From contig NZ_FNFN01000013.1 in assembly GCF_900101045.1 (NCBI RefSeq), forward strand, positions 1-64,000: DNA of 64,000 nucleotides, written 5' to 3'. The notes beneath the pieces are model-generated. The model was not told the origin of the DNA. It was given only the letters and a program-made list of their open reading frames with translations, and ran no database searches. Position numbers and translations under genes: made by a program. Within the stretch, counting starts at the first letter, position 1. Each line of letters opens with the position of its first letter. This document shows, piece by piece, positions 15,490 to 23,249 of the stretch. The DNA is from Nocardioides sp. YR527 (GTDB lineage Bacteria > Actinomycetota > Actinomycetes > Propionibacteriales > Nocardioidaceae).

Positions 15490-16554
15490 CTAGGCGGCCG
15501 ACCAGCCGCCGTCAGAGGCGACCACGGCCCCGTTGATGTTCACCGAGTCGCGCGAGAGCAGGAAGGTGATCGACGCGGCGAGCTCCTCGGCGGTGGCGAT
15601 CCCCGGGATCGCGACGCGCATCCCGGCCGTCCGGGACGAGCCGTAGGGCGCGCCCTCGGGCACGTGGATGCCGGTCGCGACCGCGCCCGGAGCGAGCGCG
15701 TTGACGCGCACCCCGGTCCCCGCATACTGGAACGCCGCCGACTTCGTCAGACCGACGAGCGCGTGCTTCGAGGTCGTGTACGCAGCACCGGCCGCCGAGC
15801 CGCGAAGCCCGGCCTCGGAGACGACGTTGACGATCCGGCCCTCGCCCGCGGCGAGCATCACAGGCAGCACCGCCCGCATCAGCCGCATCGGCCCATCGAC
15901 GTTGACCGACAGGCAGCGCGCCCAGATCGTGTCGTCGACCTCGTGCGGGGCGGCGTCGTCGTCCATCACGCCGGCCACGTTGGCGAGCGCGTCGACGCGC
16001 TCCCCGGCCGCGGCCAGGACCGCGGCGGCGGTCTCGGGCGCGGTGATGTCCGCGGCCAGCGCGTGGAACCTCTCACCCAGCTCGGTCGCGGTCGTGGACA
16101 GCTTCTCGGCCGAGACGTCGATCCCGACCACCCGTCCGCCCTCCCCGACGATCCGAGCCGCGACCGCCTTCCCGATCCCACCCGCGGCCCCGGTGACCAC
16201 CACCGTCTGGCCGGCGAACCGGCCACCGGTGAGCGCCTCGGTCCAGGGCTGAGGCGAGCCGATCTCGACGCCGAGATCGGCCGGCGCCGCAGCCACAGTC
16301 GCCGTCACCGCATCGGCGGTCGGCACCCCGTCCGGGATCACGCCGGTCTCGGCGACACCGACCAGCAACCCGACGACCTCGGCCGGGAACCTGCCACCGG
16401 ACATCTCCACGAGCTTGTCCAGCGGCAGCCCGAGCGCCGGCGCGAGCGCCTCCTCGGTGCCGCCGCCGGCCGCGATGATGCCGCGCAGGACTCTCCCGGC
16501 CACCGGATGGGCCAGGAAGCTGCGCACGGGCGAGGAGGGGGTGAGGGTCGACAT
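15490..16554 (-). CDS. SDR oxidoreductase with unusual N-terminal extension
   Basis: Encodes 354 residues. Residues about 115-354 are a classical SDR: cofactor loop TGAAGGIGKAVA, NVAG in place of NNAG, catalytic VVSEAG and YTTSKHA, and a C-terminal GAVVASDGGWSAA typical of alcohol dehydrogenases of this group. Residues 1-110 are an extra alpha-helical stretch (RSFLAHPVAGRVLRGIIAAGGG...) I do not recognise. It is divergent from the Baeyer-Villiger monooxygenase gene, suggesting it oxidises the alcohol to the ketone the monooxygenase uses. A GAAAGG lies upstream of the ATG. Confidence 0.8.
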   Translation of the reverse strand: MSTLTPSSPVRSFLAHPVAGRVLRGIIAAGGGTEEALAPALGLPLDKLVEMSGGRFPAEVVGLLVGVAETGVIPDGVPTADAVTATVAAAPADLGVEIGSPQPWTEALTGGRFAGQTVVVTGAAGGIGKAVAARIVGEGGRVVGIDVSAEKLSTTATELGERFHALAADITAPETAAAVLAAAGERVDALANVAGVMDDDAAPHEVDDTIWARCLSVNVDGPMRLMRAVLPVMLAAGEGRIVNVVSEAGLRGSAAGAAYTTSKHALVGLTKSAAFQYAGTGVRVNALAPGAVATGIHVPEGAPYGSSRTAGMRVAIPGIATAEELAASITFLLSRDSVNINGAVVASDGGWSAA

Positions 16555-16581
16555 GGCGGCGGCCTTTCATCGGAGGCAATC

Positions 16582-16597
16582 CGGACACACTTGTCCG
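16582..16597. promoter_or_regulatory. Operator-like dyad between SDR and monooxygenase genes
   Basis: CGGACA-CACT-TGTCCG is a perfect 6+4+6 palindrome, 27 bases from the SDR start codon and 93 bases from the monooxygenase start. Its half-sites match those of the dyad at 14899-14917 but in the everted order. Confidence 0.6.
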
Positions 16598-16690
16598 TTT
16601 CGGCTATCGTAACCGCGAATGCCGCTCGGGGCACTTCGCGACCCTCGTCGGCGCACCGGGCACACCCCACCCCACGAGAGGAGCCGCGAC

Positions 16691-18496
16691 ATGACCCTGC
16701 CGCGCTGCCAGAACCCGGTCACCCCTGAGCGCGCCGCCCAGATCAGCGAGCGCTACACCGCCGAGCGCGAGCGCCGGGTGCGTCCCGACGGGACAGCGCA
16801 GTATCGGCCGGCCGCGGCCGAGTTCGGCTACTTCGCCGAGGACCCCTACACCGAGCGCGCCGAGCGCGAGCCGGTCCGCGACGTGGTCGATGTCGCGGTC
16901 GTCGGCGGTGGCTTCGGCGGCATCCTCGCCGGCGCGCGGCTGCGCCAGCGGGGCATCGGGTCGGTGCGCGTGGTCGAGAAGGGCGGAGACTTCGGCGGCA
17001 CCTGGTACTGGAACCGCTACCCCGGCATCCACTGCGACATCGACGCGGCCGTCTACCTCCCGCTGCTCGAGGAGACCGGCTACATCCCACGGTGGAAGTA
17101 CGCACCGGGCGAGGAGATCCGCCAGCACGCCGTGCGCATCGCCGAGAAGTTCGACCTCTACGAGAACGCGCTCTTCTCGACCGCCGTGACCTCGCTGACC
17201 TGGGACGACGCCGAACAGCAGTGGCTGGTGACCACCGACCGCGGCGACGAGTTCCGGGCGACGTACGTCATCACGGCGACGGGCACGCTGACCGAGCCGA
17301 AGCTGCCCGGCATCCCCGGGATCGAGTCATTCACGGGTCACACCTTCCACACCTCGCGCTGGGACTACGGCTATACCGGCGGCACGCCAGAGGGCGGCAT
17401 GACCGGCCTCGCCGACCGGAAGGTCGGCATCGTGGGCACCGGCGCGACCGGCATCCAGGCGGTGCCGAAGCTCGCCGAGGACGCCGAGCACCTCTACGTC
17501 TTCCAGCGCACGCCCTCGACCGTCGGCGTACGTGGCCAGCGCCCGCTCACCGCCGCCGACCTCGGCGCGGACCGCCCGGGCTGGGCCGAGCAGCGTCGCG
17601 AGAACTTCCTGCGGCTCGTCTCCGGCGAGGCCGTCCCGGGCATCGACGAGGATCTCATCGACGACGCCTGGACCGAGTCGGCGGCCCTGCTCGAGAAGCT
17701 GCTGCCCAGCTTCCGCCGCGACTTCGAGCCGGGCTTCGAGGCCGCGTACGAGGACCTCGACCACGCCACGATGGAACGGATCCGTGCCCGGGTCACCGAG
17801 ATCGTCGAGGATCCGGCGACCGCGTCGGCGCTCCAGCCCTGGTATCGCTACGCCTGCAAGCGGCCGACGTTCTCCGACACGTACCTGCCGGCGTTCAACC
17901 GTGACAACGTCACCCTCGTCGACACCGCCGACTCCCACGGCATCGAGCGGATGACCGAACGCGGCGTGGTCGTGGGCGGGGTCGAGTACGAGATCGACGC
18001 CCTGGTCTTCGCGACCGGTTTCTCCGTCGGCGTCTCGGGGATCACCTCGGGCAGGCTGCCGGTGACCGGCCGAGGCGGGGTCCAGCTCCTCCACGCCTGG
18101 GCGGCCGAGGGGCCGCGGTCGTTGCACGGCTTCGCGTCCAACGGCTTCCCCAACCTGCTCAAGATGGGTTCGCTGCACAACGCCAACAGCGTGAACTTCA
18201 GCCACATCCTCGACGAGCAGGCCGTCCATGCCGCGGCGCTCGTCGCCGCCGCCGAGGCCCGGGGAGCCGTCATCGAGCCGTCCCGCGAGACCGAGGACGC
18301 CTGGGCCCACCGGCTCACCCAGGGCGCCCCGAAGCACGCCTGGTTCCACGCCGAGTGCACCCCGGGCTACTACAACGCCGAGGGTGCCGGACGCTCCGAC
18401 GTCCCCACCGGCTACCCGGGCTCAGCCGTCGCCTTCCACGAGGAGCTCCGCGCCTGGCGCGAGACCTCCATCGAGGAGGCACTGAGCCTGCGCTGA
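16691..18496 (+). CDS. Baeyer-Villiger monooxygenase (class I, FAD/NADPH)
   Basis: Encodes 601 residues. These enzymes insert oxygen next to a ketone, giving an ester or lactone. The diagnostic fingerprint FxGxxxHxxxW is present as FTGHTFHTSRW (from residue 214), between two Rossmann loops, VVGGGFGGILAG (near residue 70) and IVGTGATGIQAV. GGTWYWNRYPGIHCD is also typical. The about 60-residue N-terminal extension and total length resemble cyclopentadecanone-type rather than phenylacetone-type enzymes. GAGAGGAG upstream fixes the ATG at 16691 over a longer frame from 16619. Two SDR genes flank it, which suggests an alcohol-ketone-ester route, substrate unknown. Confidence 0.92.
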   Translation: MTLPRCQNPVTPERAAQISERYTAERERRVRPDGTAQYRPAAAEFGYFAEDPYTERAEREPVRDVVDVAVVGGGFGGILAGARLRQRGIGSVRVVEKGGDFGGTWYWNRYPGIHCDIDAAVYLPLLEETGYIPRWKYAPGEEIRQHAVRIAEKFDLYENALFSTAVTSLTWDDAEQQWLVTTDRGDEFRATYVITATGTLTEPKLPGIPGIESFTGHTFHTSRWDYGYTGGTPEGGMTGLADRKVGIVGTGATGIQAVPKLAEDAEHLYVFQRTPSTVGVRGQRPLTAADLGADRPGWAEQRRENFLRLVSGEAVPGIDEDLIDDAWTESAALLEKLLPSFRRDFEPGFEAAYEDLDHATMERIRARVTEIVEDPATASALQPWYRYACKRPTFSDTYLPAFNRDNVTLVDTADSHGIERMTERGVVVGGVEYEIDALVFATGFSVGVSGITSGRLPVTGRGGVQLLHAWAAEGPRSLHGFASNGFPNLLKMGSLHNANSVNFSHILDEQAVHAAALVAAAEARGAVIEPSRETEDAWAHRLTQGAPKHAWFHAECTPGYYNAEGAGRSDVPTGYPGSAVAFHEELRAWRETSIEEALSLR

Positions 18497-18500
18497 GGGG

Positions 18501-19319
18501 TCAGCCGACGACCCTCTGCTGGATCCAGTCCATCGCCCGGTCGGGGAGCACCTTCCGCGCGGCCAGGATCGGCTTGGCACCGAAGCCGACGGCGTACCTC
18601 GTCCGGGGGCGCTTCGCGGTCACCGCCTTCTCGATCGCGCGGGCGACGACGTCGGGGTCGGAGGCCATCCGGGCCATGCCGTCGCCTTCCAGCGACGACG
18701 CCATCTTCTCGACGAGCTCCGCGTAGGGGCCTTCGCCGGAGACCTTGCGACCGGACTCCATCGCGATGTCGCCCCACTCGGTGGCGATCGCCCCGGGCTC
18801 GACGACCACGACGTCGACGCCGAACGGCGCCAGCTCGACGCGCAGCGCGTCCGAGAGACCCTCGACCGCGAACTTGCTGGCGTGGTACCAGCCGCCGAAC
18901 GGCGTCGTGATCTTGCCTCCGATCGAGGTGATGTTGACGATCGTGCCACTGCCGCGCTCACGCATCCCCGGCACGACCAGCTGGGTCAGCCGGGCCAGGC
19001 CGAAGAGGTTGACCTCGATCTGGCGTCGCGCCTCCTCCAGCGGCACCTCCTCGATCGAGCCGTAGGACCCGTAGCCGGCGTTGTTGACCAGCGCGTCCAC
19101 CCGGCCCTCCTCGGCCAGGATCTTCTCGACGCCGGCCACCATCGCGGCGTCGTCGGTCACGTCGAGCGCCAGCGGTCGTACGCCGTCCGGCTCGAGCTCC
19201 GCCAGGCGGTCGATGCGCCTGGCGGCGCCGTAGACGATCCATCCGGCCCGCGCCAGGCGGCGGGCGGTGGCAGCGCCGATGCCCGACGAGGCACCGGTCA
19301 CGAGGGCGACCTTGGTCAT
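18501..19319 (-). CDS. SDR family oxidoreductase
   Basis: Encodes 272 residues: TGASSGIGAATAR at residues 8-20, NNAGYGSYGSIEEV, NITSIGG with the catalytic serine, and YHASKFAVEG. The pattern AARRIDRLAELEPDGV with EWGDIAMESG is common in actinobacterial oxidoreductases annotated as short-chain dehydrogenases of lipid or steroid-like substrates. A GGAG motif lies about ten bases before the ATG. It is convergent with the monooxygenase gene (4-base gap) and divergent from the TetR gene at 19410, which is the likely repressor. Confidence 0.85.
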   Translation of the reverse strand: MTKVALVTGASSGIGAATARRLARAGWIVYGAARRIDRLAELEPDGVRPLALDVTDDAAMVAGVEKILAEEGRVDALVNNAGYGSYGSIEEVPLEEARRQIEVNLFGLARLTQLVVPGMRERGSGTIVNITSIGGKITTPFGGWYHASKFAVEGLSDALRVELAPFGVDVVVVEPGAIATEWGDIAMESGRKVSGEGPYAELVEKMASSLEGDGMARMASDPDVVARAIEKAVTAKRPRTRYAVGFGAKPILAARKVLPDRAMDWIQQRVVG

Positions 19320-19330
19320 TGTCCCAACTC

Positions 19331-19402
19331 CTAACTGAAAGGTTAGTTAGAAGTGAACACGCCCTCTCCGCCTTTTTCAACCAACCGGTTAGAAACTACT
19401 CT
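19331..19402. promoter_or_regulatory. TTAG-type operator sites and -10 box in divergent gap
   Basis: TAACT and AGTTA half-sites face each other within 19331-19350, and CAACCGGTTAG (around the palindrome AACCGGTT, 19383-19390) lies beside the tetR promoter. TACTCT at 19397-19402 is seven bases before the tetR ATG at 19410. Both clusters share TTAG/CTAA words, as expected for an autoregulated TetR pair. Confidence 0.5.
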
Positions 19403-19409
19403 GGCCCTC

Positions 19410-19979
19410 ATGCCGCCACGTGACGCCGACGCGACCCGCACCCGGTTGCTGACCGCTGCCGCAGCCGAGTTCGCCCGCTACGGCGTCGCCGGCGCGCGGG
19501 TCGAGCGGATCGCGGCCGCCGCCCAGTCCAACAAGGCGCAGATCTACCACTACTTCAACAGCAAGGACGGCCTCTTCGCAGCCGTCATCGGCGCACACGT
19601 CGAGGCGACCTTCGCCACCGACTACTTCGACGCCGCCGCACTTCCCGAGACCGCGGCGGCGATCTTCGACACCTTCGTCGACAACCCCGACCTCGCCCGC
19701 CTCGCCAACTGGCTGCGCGTCGAGGCGACCAGCCTGGACGCCCCGATGCCCGCGCTGGAGGACGCCAACGCGGCCAAGATCCGCGCGATCGAGAAGGCAC
19801 AGTCGGACGGGATCGTCACCAACCGCCTACCCGCGGCCGTTCTCCTCGGCCTCATCGTCACCATCGCCTCGGCCTGGACCGACCTGCCGCCCGGCTTCGA
19901 CATGATCGAGCGGGACTTCACCGTCGCTCAGCAGCGGGAGTTCGTCATCGAGTCCGTACGCAGACTCGTCGCTCCTTAG
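19410..19979 (+). CDS. TetR family transcriptional regulator
   Basis: Encodes 189 residues. The helix-turn-helix spans about residues 10-55 (LLTAAAAEFARYGVAGARVERIAAAAQSNKAQIYHYFNSKDGLF in outline). The C-terminal part fits the TetR_C domain of the YcdC/RutR kind. The start at 19410 is preferred over 19353 because the TACTCT -10 box ends seven bases before it. It is divergent from the SDR gene at 18501-19319 and probably represses it. Confidence 0.86.
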   Translation: MPPRDADATRTRLLTAAAAEFARYGVAGARVERIAAAAQSNKAQIYHYFNSKDGLFAAVIGAHVEATFATDYFDAAALPETAAAIFDTFVDNPDLARLANWLRVEATSLDAPMPALEDANAAKIRAIEKAQSDGIVTNRLPAAVLLGLIVTIASAWTDLPPGFDMIERDFTVAQQREFVIESVRRLVAP

Positions 19980-20000
19980 CGGGCGGTTCAGCACGACGCG

Positions 20001-20066
20001 ACGCGGCATTTCCCCGCCATGGCGGGGAAATGCCGCGTGGCCGGCACCCCTCAGGGGCACCGGCCA
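20001..20066. terminator. 38-base perfect palindrome plus second hairpin
   Basis: Bases 20001-20038 read the same on both strands: arms ACGCGGCATTTCCCCGCC around CCATGG. A second hairpin, GTGGCCGG...CCGGCCAC, runs over 20036-20066. They lie between the convergent tetR and lpd genes and would terminate from both sides. Confidence 0.75.
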
Positions 20067-20083
20067 CGTCGGGCGCTGCAGGA

Positions 20084-21487
20084 TCAGAGGTTGATCATGT
20101 GACCTGCGATGCCGTGGATGGCCTCTTTGACGGCCTCGGAGAGGGTCGGGTGCGCGAAGATGTTGCGCCCGATCTCGTCGGCGGTGAGGTCCCACTGCTG
20201 CGCGAGGGTCAGCGCCGGGAGCTGCTCGGTGACGTCCGGGCCGATCATGTGAGCACCCAGGAGCTCGTTGTGCTCGGCATCGGCGACGATCTTCACGAAG
20301 CCGACAGCGTCGCCCAACCCCATCGCCTTGCCGTTGGCCGAGAACGGGAACTTCGCCGTCTTGACGTCGTAGCCCTTCTCCTTGGCCTGCTCCTCGGAGT
20401 AGCCGAAGGAGGCGATCTGGGGCTGGCAGTAGGTCGCCCGCGGCACCATGTCGAAGTTGATCTCCATGGTCTCGGCACCGGCGATGGTCTCGGCGGCGAC
20501 GATGCCCATGGCCTCGGCCACGTGGGCGAGCATGAACTTTCCGGTGCAGTCACCGATGGCGTACACGTTCTCGACGTTGGTGCGGCCGCGGCCGTCGATC
20601 GCGATGGCCTTGCGGTCGGTCAGCTCGACGCCGACGTTCTCCAGGCCGTAGCCCTCCACGCGGGGAGCGAAGCCGAAGGCGGCCAGGAACTTGTCAGCCT
20701 CGATGACGGTCTCCTCGCCACCGGCGGCCGGCGCGACGGTCACGCGCACACCAGAGCCGGTGTCCTCGACGGACTTGACGGCGGTCGAGGTGAGCACGTT
20801 GACGCCCAGCTTCTTGTAGTGCTTGGCCAGCTCCTTGGACACCTCGGCGTCCTCGGTCGGCACCATCCGGTCGAGGAACTCGACGATGGTGACGTCGACG
20901 CCGAAGTTCTTCATGACGTAGGCGAACTCGACGCCGATCGCGCCGGAGCCGCCGATCACCATGGACTTCGGAACGTTGGAGTCGAGGATCTGCTCCTCGT
21001 AGGTGACGATGTTCTTGCCGTTCGGCACCACACCCGGCACCGAGCGCACGGTGGCGCCGGCAGCGATGATCAGGTTGTCGAAGGTGTAGTCGGTGTTCGC
21101 GCCGTCCTTCGCGACCGTGATCGACTTCGGACCGGTCAGCGTGCCCCAGCCGTCGATCTCGGTGATCTTGTTCTTCTTCATCAGGAAGTGGACGCCCTTG
21201 ACGATCCCGGCGCTCACCTGGCGGGAGCGCGCGTGGGTCGTGGAGAACTCGAGGTGGGCGTCACCGACGATCCCGAACTTCTGCTTCTCCTTCGGGTCGT
21301 TCAGCGTGTGGGCCAGCTCCGCGTTCTTCAGCAGGGCCTTGGACGGGATGCACCCGACGTTGAGACAGACACCGCCCCAGTACTTCTCTTCGACGACGGC
21401 GACGGACTTGCCGAGCTGAGCGGCACGGATGGCGGCGACGTAGCCACCAGGGCCAGCGCCGAGGACGAGAACATCAAAGTGGGTCAC
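20084..21487 (-). CDS. lpd: Dihydrolipoyl dehydrogenase (E3)
   Basis: Encodes 467 residues. It reoxidises dihydrolipoamide of 2-oxoacid dehydrogenase complexes with NAD. Motifs: FAD loop VLGAGPGGYVAAIRAAQLG (residues 8-26), the redox disulfide GGVCLNVGCIPSKALL (near residues 38-53), NAD loop VIGGSGAIGVEFA, YAIGDCTGKFMLAHVA, and the catalytic pair in IFAHPTLSEAVKEA near the C-terminus. A GTG start at 21487 is supported by TACCCT six bases upstream. Unlike the protein at 12884-14284, both active-site cysteines and the HPTLSE box are intact. Confidence 0.96.
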   Translation of the reverse strand: MTHFDVLVLGAGPGGYVAAIRAAQLGKSVAVVEEKYWGGVCLNVGCIPSKALLKNAELAHTLNDPKEKQKFGIVGDAHLEFSTTHARSRQVSAGIVKGVHFLMKKNKITEIDGWGTLTGPKSITVAKDGANTDYTFDNLIIAAGATVRSVPGVVPNGKNIVTYEEQILDSNVPKSMVIGGSGAIGVEFAYVMKNFGVDVTIVEFLDRMVPTEDAEVSKELAKHYKKLGVNVLTSTAVKSVEDTGSGVRVTVAPAAGGEETVIEADKFLAAFGFAPRVEGYGLENVGVELTDRKAIAIDGRGRTNVENVYAIGDCTGKFMLAHVAEAMGIVAAETIAGAETMEINFDMVPRATYCQPQIASFGYSEEQAKEKGYDVKTAKFPFSANGKAMGLGDAVGFVKIVADAEHNELLGAHMIGPDVTEQLPALTLAQQWDLTADEIGRNIFAHPTLSEAVKEAIHGIAGHMINL

Positions 21488-21558
21488 ACATCAAGGGTAG
21501 ACCGGCAATACCAGATAGATCCCAAGCGGGTGAGGACTGGGCGGTAACCTCGTGACCT

Positions 21559-22011
21559 GTGACTCTCTACGCGGCCTATGGCGTCAATCTCGACCCGGCG
21601 CTGATGAGCGAGCGGTGCCCGCATTCGCCGTTGCGTACCACCGGGTGGCTGGGCGGTTGGCGGCTCACCTTCGGGGGCGAGGACAACGTGCTCGGCGACG
21701 GGCCGACGGCCACGATCGTCCAGGACCCGTTCGAGCAGGTCTTCGTCGCGGTCTACGACGTCGTGGATCAGGACATGGAAGCCCTGGAGAAGTGGGAGCT
21801 GGCCGACATCGGCCTCTACTTCAAGACCAAGGTGCGGATCTCCGCGCTCGCCGAGGATCTCCTCTGCGAGACCTATGTCCTGGACACGTACGAGGGTGGC
21901 ATCCCGGACGCCCGCCAGCTGGGCGCGCTGGCCGACGCCGCCGAGGCGGCCGGGGCGCCGGCCGACTACGTACACGCGCTGCGTACGCGGCCCTGCCGGT
22001 CCAACGACTGA
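21559..22011 (+). CDS. Gamma-glutamylcyclotransferase-like protein
   Basis: Encodes 150 residues. The start MTLYAAYGVNLDPALMSERCP matches the YGxN substrate-binding loop of the AIG2/gamma-glutamylcyclotransferase fold, and VYDVVDQDMEALEKWE fits the conserved acidic segment used in catalysis. The substrate is unknown. GTG at 21559 lies eight bases after TAACCT. It precedes the purine nucleoside phosphorylase gene by 29 bases, but that gene has its own -10 box, so they may not form one operon. Confidence 0.7.
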   Translation: MTLYAAYGVNLDPALMSERCPHSPLRTTGWLGGWRLTFGGEDNVLGDGPTATIVQDPFEQVFVAVYDVVDQDMEALEKWELADIGLYFKTKVRISALAEDLLCETYVLDTYEGGIPDARQLGALADAAEAAGAPADYVHALRTRPCRSND

Positions 22012-22028
22012 GCCGGTCCGGTCAGGTC

Positions 22029-22034
22029 TAAACT
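22029..22034 (+). promoter_or_regulatory. -10 box of leaderless purine nucleoside phosphorylase gene
   Basis: TAAACT ends six bases before the GTG at 22041, with no Shine-Dalgarno between. Confidence 0.55.
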
Positions 22035-22040
22035 CAGCGA

Positions 22041-22838
22041 GTGACCACGCCTTACGAACTCGCCAAGGAAGCCGCCTCCGCTCTCGCGGAGAAGACCGGC
22101 GTCGAGAAGCACGACATCGCGCTGGTGCTGGGCTCGGGCTGGCTGCCCGCAGTCGACGCGCTCGGCGAGGACTACACCGAGATCGCCACCACCGACCTGC
22201 CCGGCTTCAGCGCCGCCGCGGTCCAGGGCCACAGCGGCAAGATCCGCTCGATCCGGTCGGCGAGCGGTCGCAACCTGCTGGTCTTCCTCAGCCGCACCCA
22301 CTACTACGAGGGCAAGGGCGTCGACGCGGTCGTGCACCCGGTCCGCACCGCGGCCGCAGCCGGCTGCTCGACGATGGTGCTCACCAACGGCTGCGGCGGG
22401 CTCAACCCGTCCTGGTCGCCCGGCACCCCGGTGCTGATCCGGGACCACATCAACCTCACCGCCACCTCTCCGCTGGTCGGCGCCAACTTCGTCGACCTCA
22501 CCGACCTCTACTCCTCGCGTCTGCGGGAGCTGGCGAAGCAGGTCGACTCCTCCTTGGACGAGGGCGTGTACGTCCAGTTCCCCGGCCCCCACTACGAGAC
22601 CCCGGCCGAGGTGAAGATGGCCGGCATCATCGGCGGTGACCTGGTCGGCATGAGCACCACCCTCGAGGCGATCGCGGCCCGCGAGGCGGGGATGGAGATC
22701 CTCGGGATCTCGCTGGTCACCAACTTGGCGGCCGGCATCTCTGACCAGCCGTTGAACCACGCGGAGGTGCTGGAGGCTGGGCGTAGTGCGGCTGCTCGGA
22801 TGGGTGGGTTGTTGAGCAACCTGGTCCCCAAGATCTGA
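22041..22838 (+). CDS. punA: Purine nucleoside phosphorylase
   Basis: Encodes 265 residues of the trimeric PNP family, which cleaves purine (deoxy)nucleosides with phosphate to base and (deoxy)ribose-1-phosphate. Seen: LVLGSGWLP phosphate loop (residues 28-36), LSRTHYYEGKG, LTNGCGGLNPSWSPGTPVLIRDHIN, VYVQFPGPHYETPAEV and GMSTTLEAIAAREAGMEILGISLVTNLAAG, the family signature. The GTG start is supported by TAAACT six bases upstream. It opens the nucleoside-use region together with the phosphosugar mutase, deoC, add, deoA and cdd. Confidence 0.94.
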   Translation: MTTPYELAKEAASALAEKTGVEKHDIALVLGSGWLPAVDALGEDYTEIATTDLPGFSAAAVQGHSGKIRSIRSASGRNLLVFLSRTHYYEGKGVDAVVHPVRTAAAAGCSTMVLTNGCGGLNPSWSPGTPVLIRDHINLTATSPLVGANFVDLTDLYSSRLRELAKQVDSSLDEGVYVQFPGPHYETPAEVKMAGIIGGDLVGMSTTLEAIAAREAGMEILGISLVTNLAAGISDQPLNHAEVLEAGRSAAARMGGLLSNLVPKI

Positions 22839-23249
22839 GCCTGGTTCGCCTCTAACCGTTTCATCGGGGTTGGGGTGGGCCGGGAACCGCTCCGGGCAGG
22901 GGAAGGCTTCTCCGGGCGAACGAAAATTCGTTCGCCCCACCGAGCAGAGGCACCTCCAGCGGAAAGAAAATTCCTTCCACCAGCAGAACCCACACCCGGA
23001 AGAGACCGGCTCACCTGGCGAACGAAAATTCGTTCACCTCACTCCCCACCGGCGAAGCGATCAGCCCATTCCCAGGCCCCTACCCAACCCACATCTCCGC
23101 ACCAAACCCCTGCCGCCGACCCGATAGCCAGCCAAAATTCTCGGCGACCCCGAAAGGGTCGGCGGCAAACACCAACCACAAGAACATCAGCCCAACAGAA
23201 CCCGAAGCCGATCGTCGATCTCAGGCACCCGATGACCTAGGGTCAGATC
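22839..23249. other. 411-base gap with three AT-centred near-palindromes
   Basis: No convincing gene. It holds three related dyads: 22914-22937 (GGGCGAACGAA-AA-TTCGTTCGCCC, perfect), 22961-22978 (GGAAAGAA-AA-TTCCTTCC, one mismatch) and 23017-23038 (GGCGAACGAA-AA-TTCGTTCACC, one mismatch). All have a GAAAATTC-like centre, and their spacing is about 47-60 bases. A further AAAATTC occurs near 23133. The mutase -10 box TAGGGT is at 23238-23243. Short open frames that cross the dyads (22870-23127, 22875-23240) repeat ERKFV-like peptides only because the DNA repeats. Confidence 0.6.

Noticed and set aside
20030..21547. 505-codon plus-strand frame opposite lpd
   Set aside because: Runs through the 38-base palindrome and mirrors lpd codons; no recognisable domain.
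22870..23240. Short overlapping frames with repeated ERKFV-like peptides
   Set aside because: The peptide repeat is explained by the repeated GAAAATTC dyads; no ribosome site or typical codon bias.
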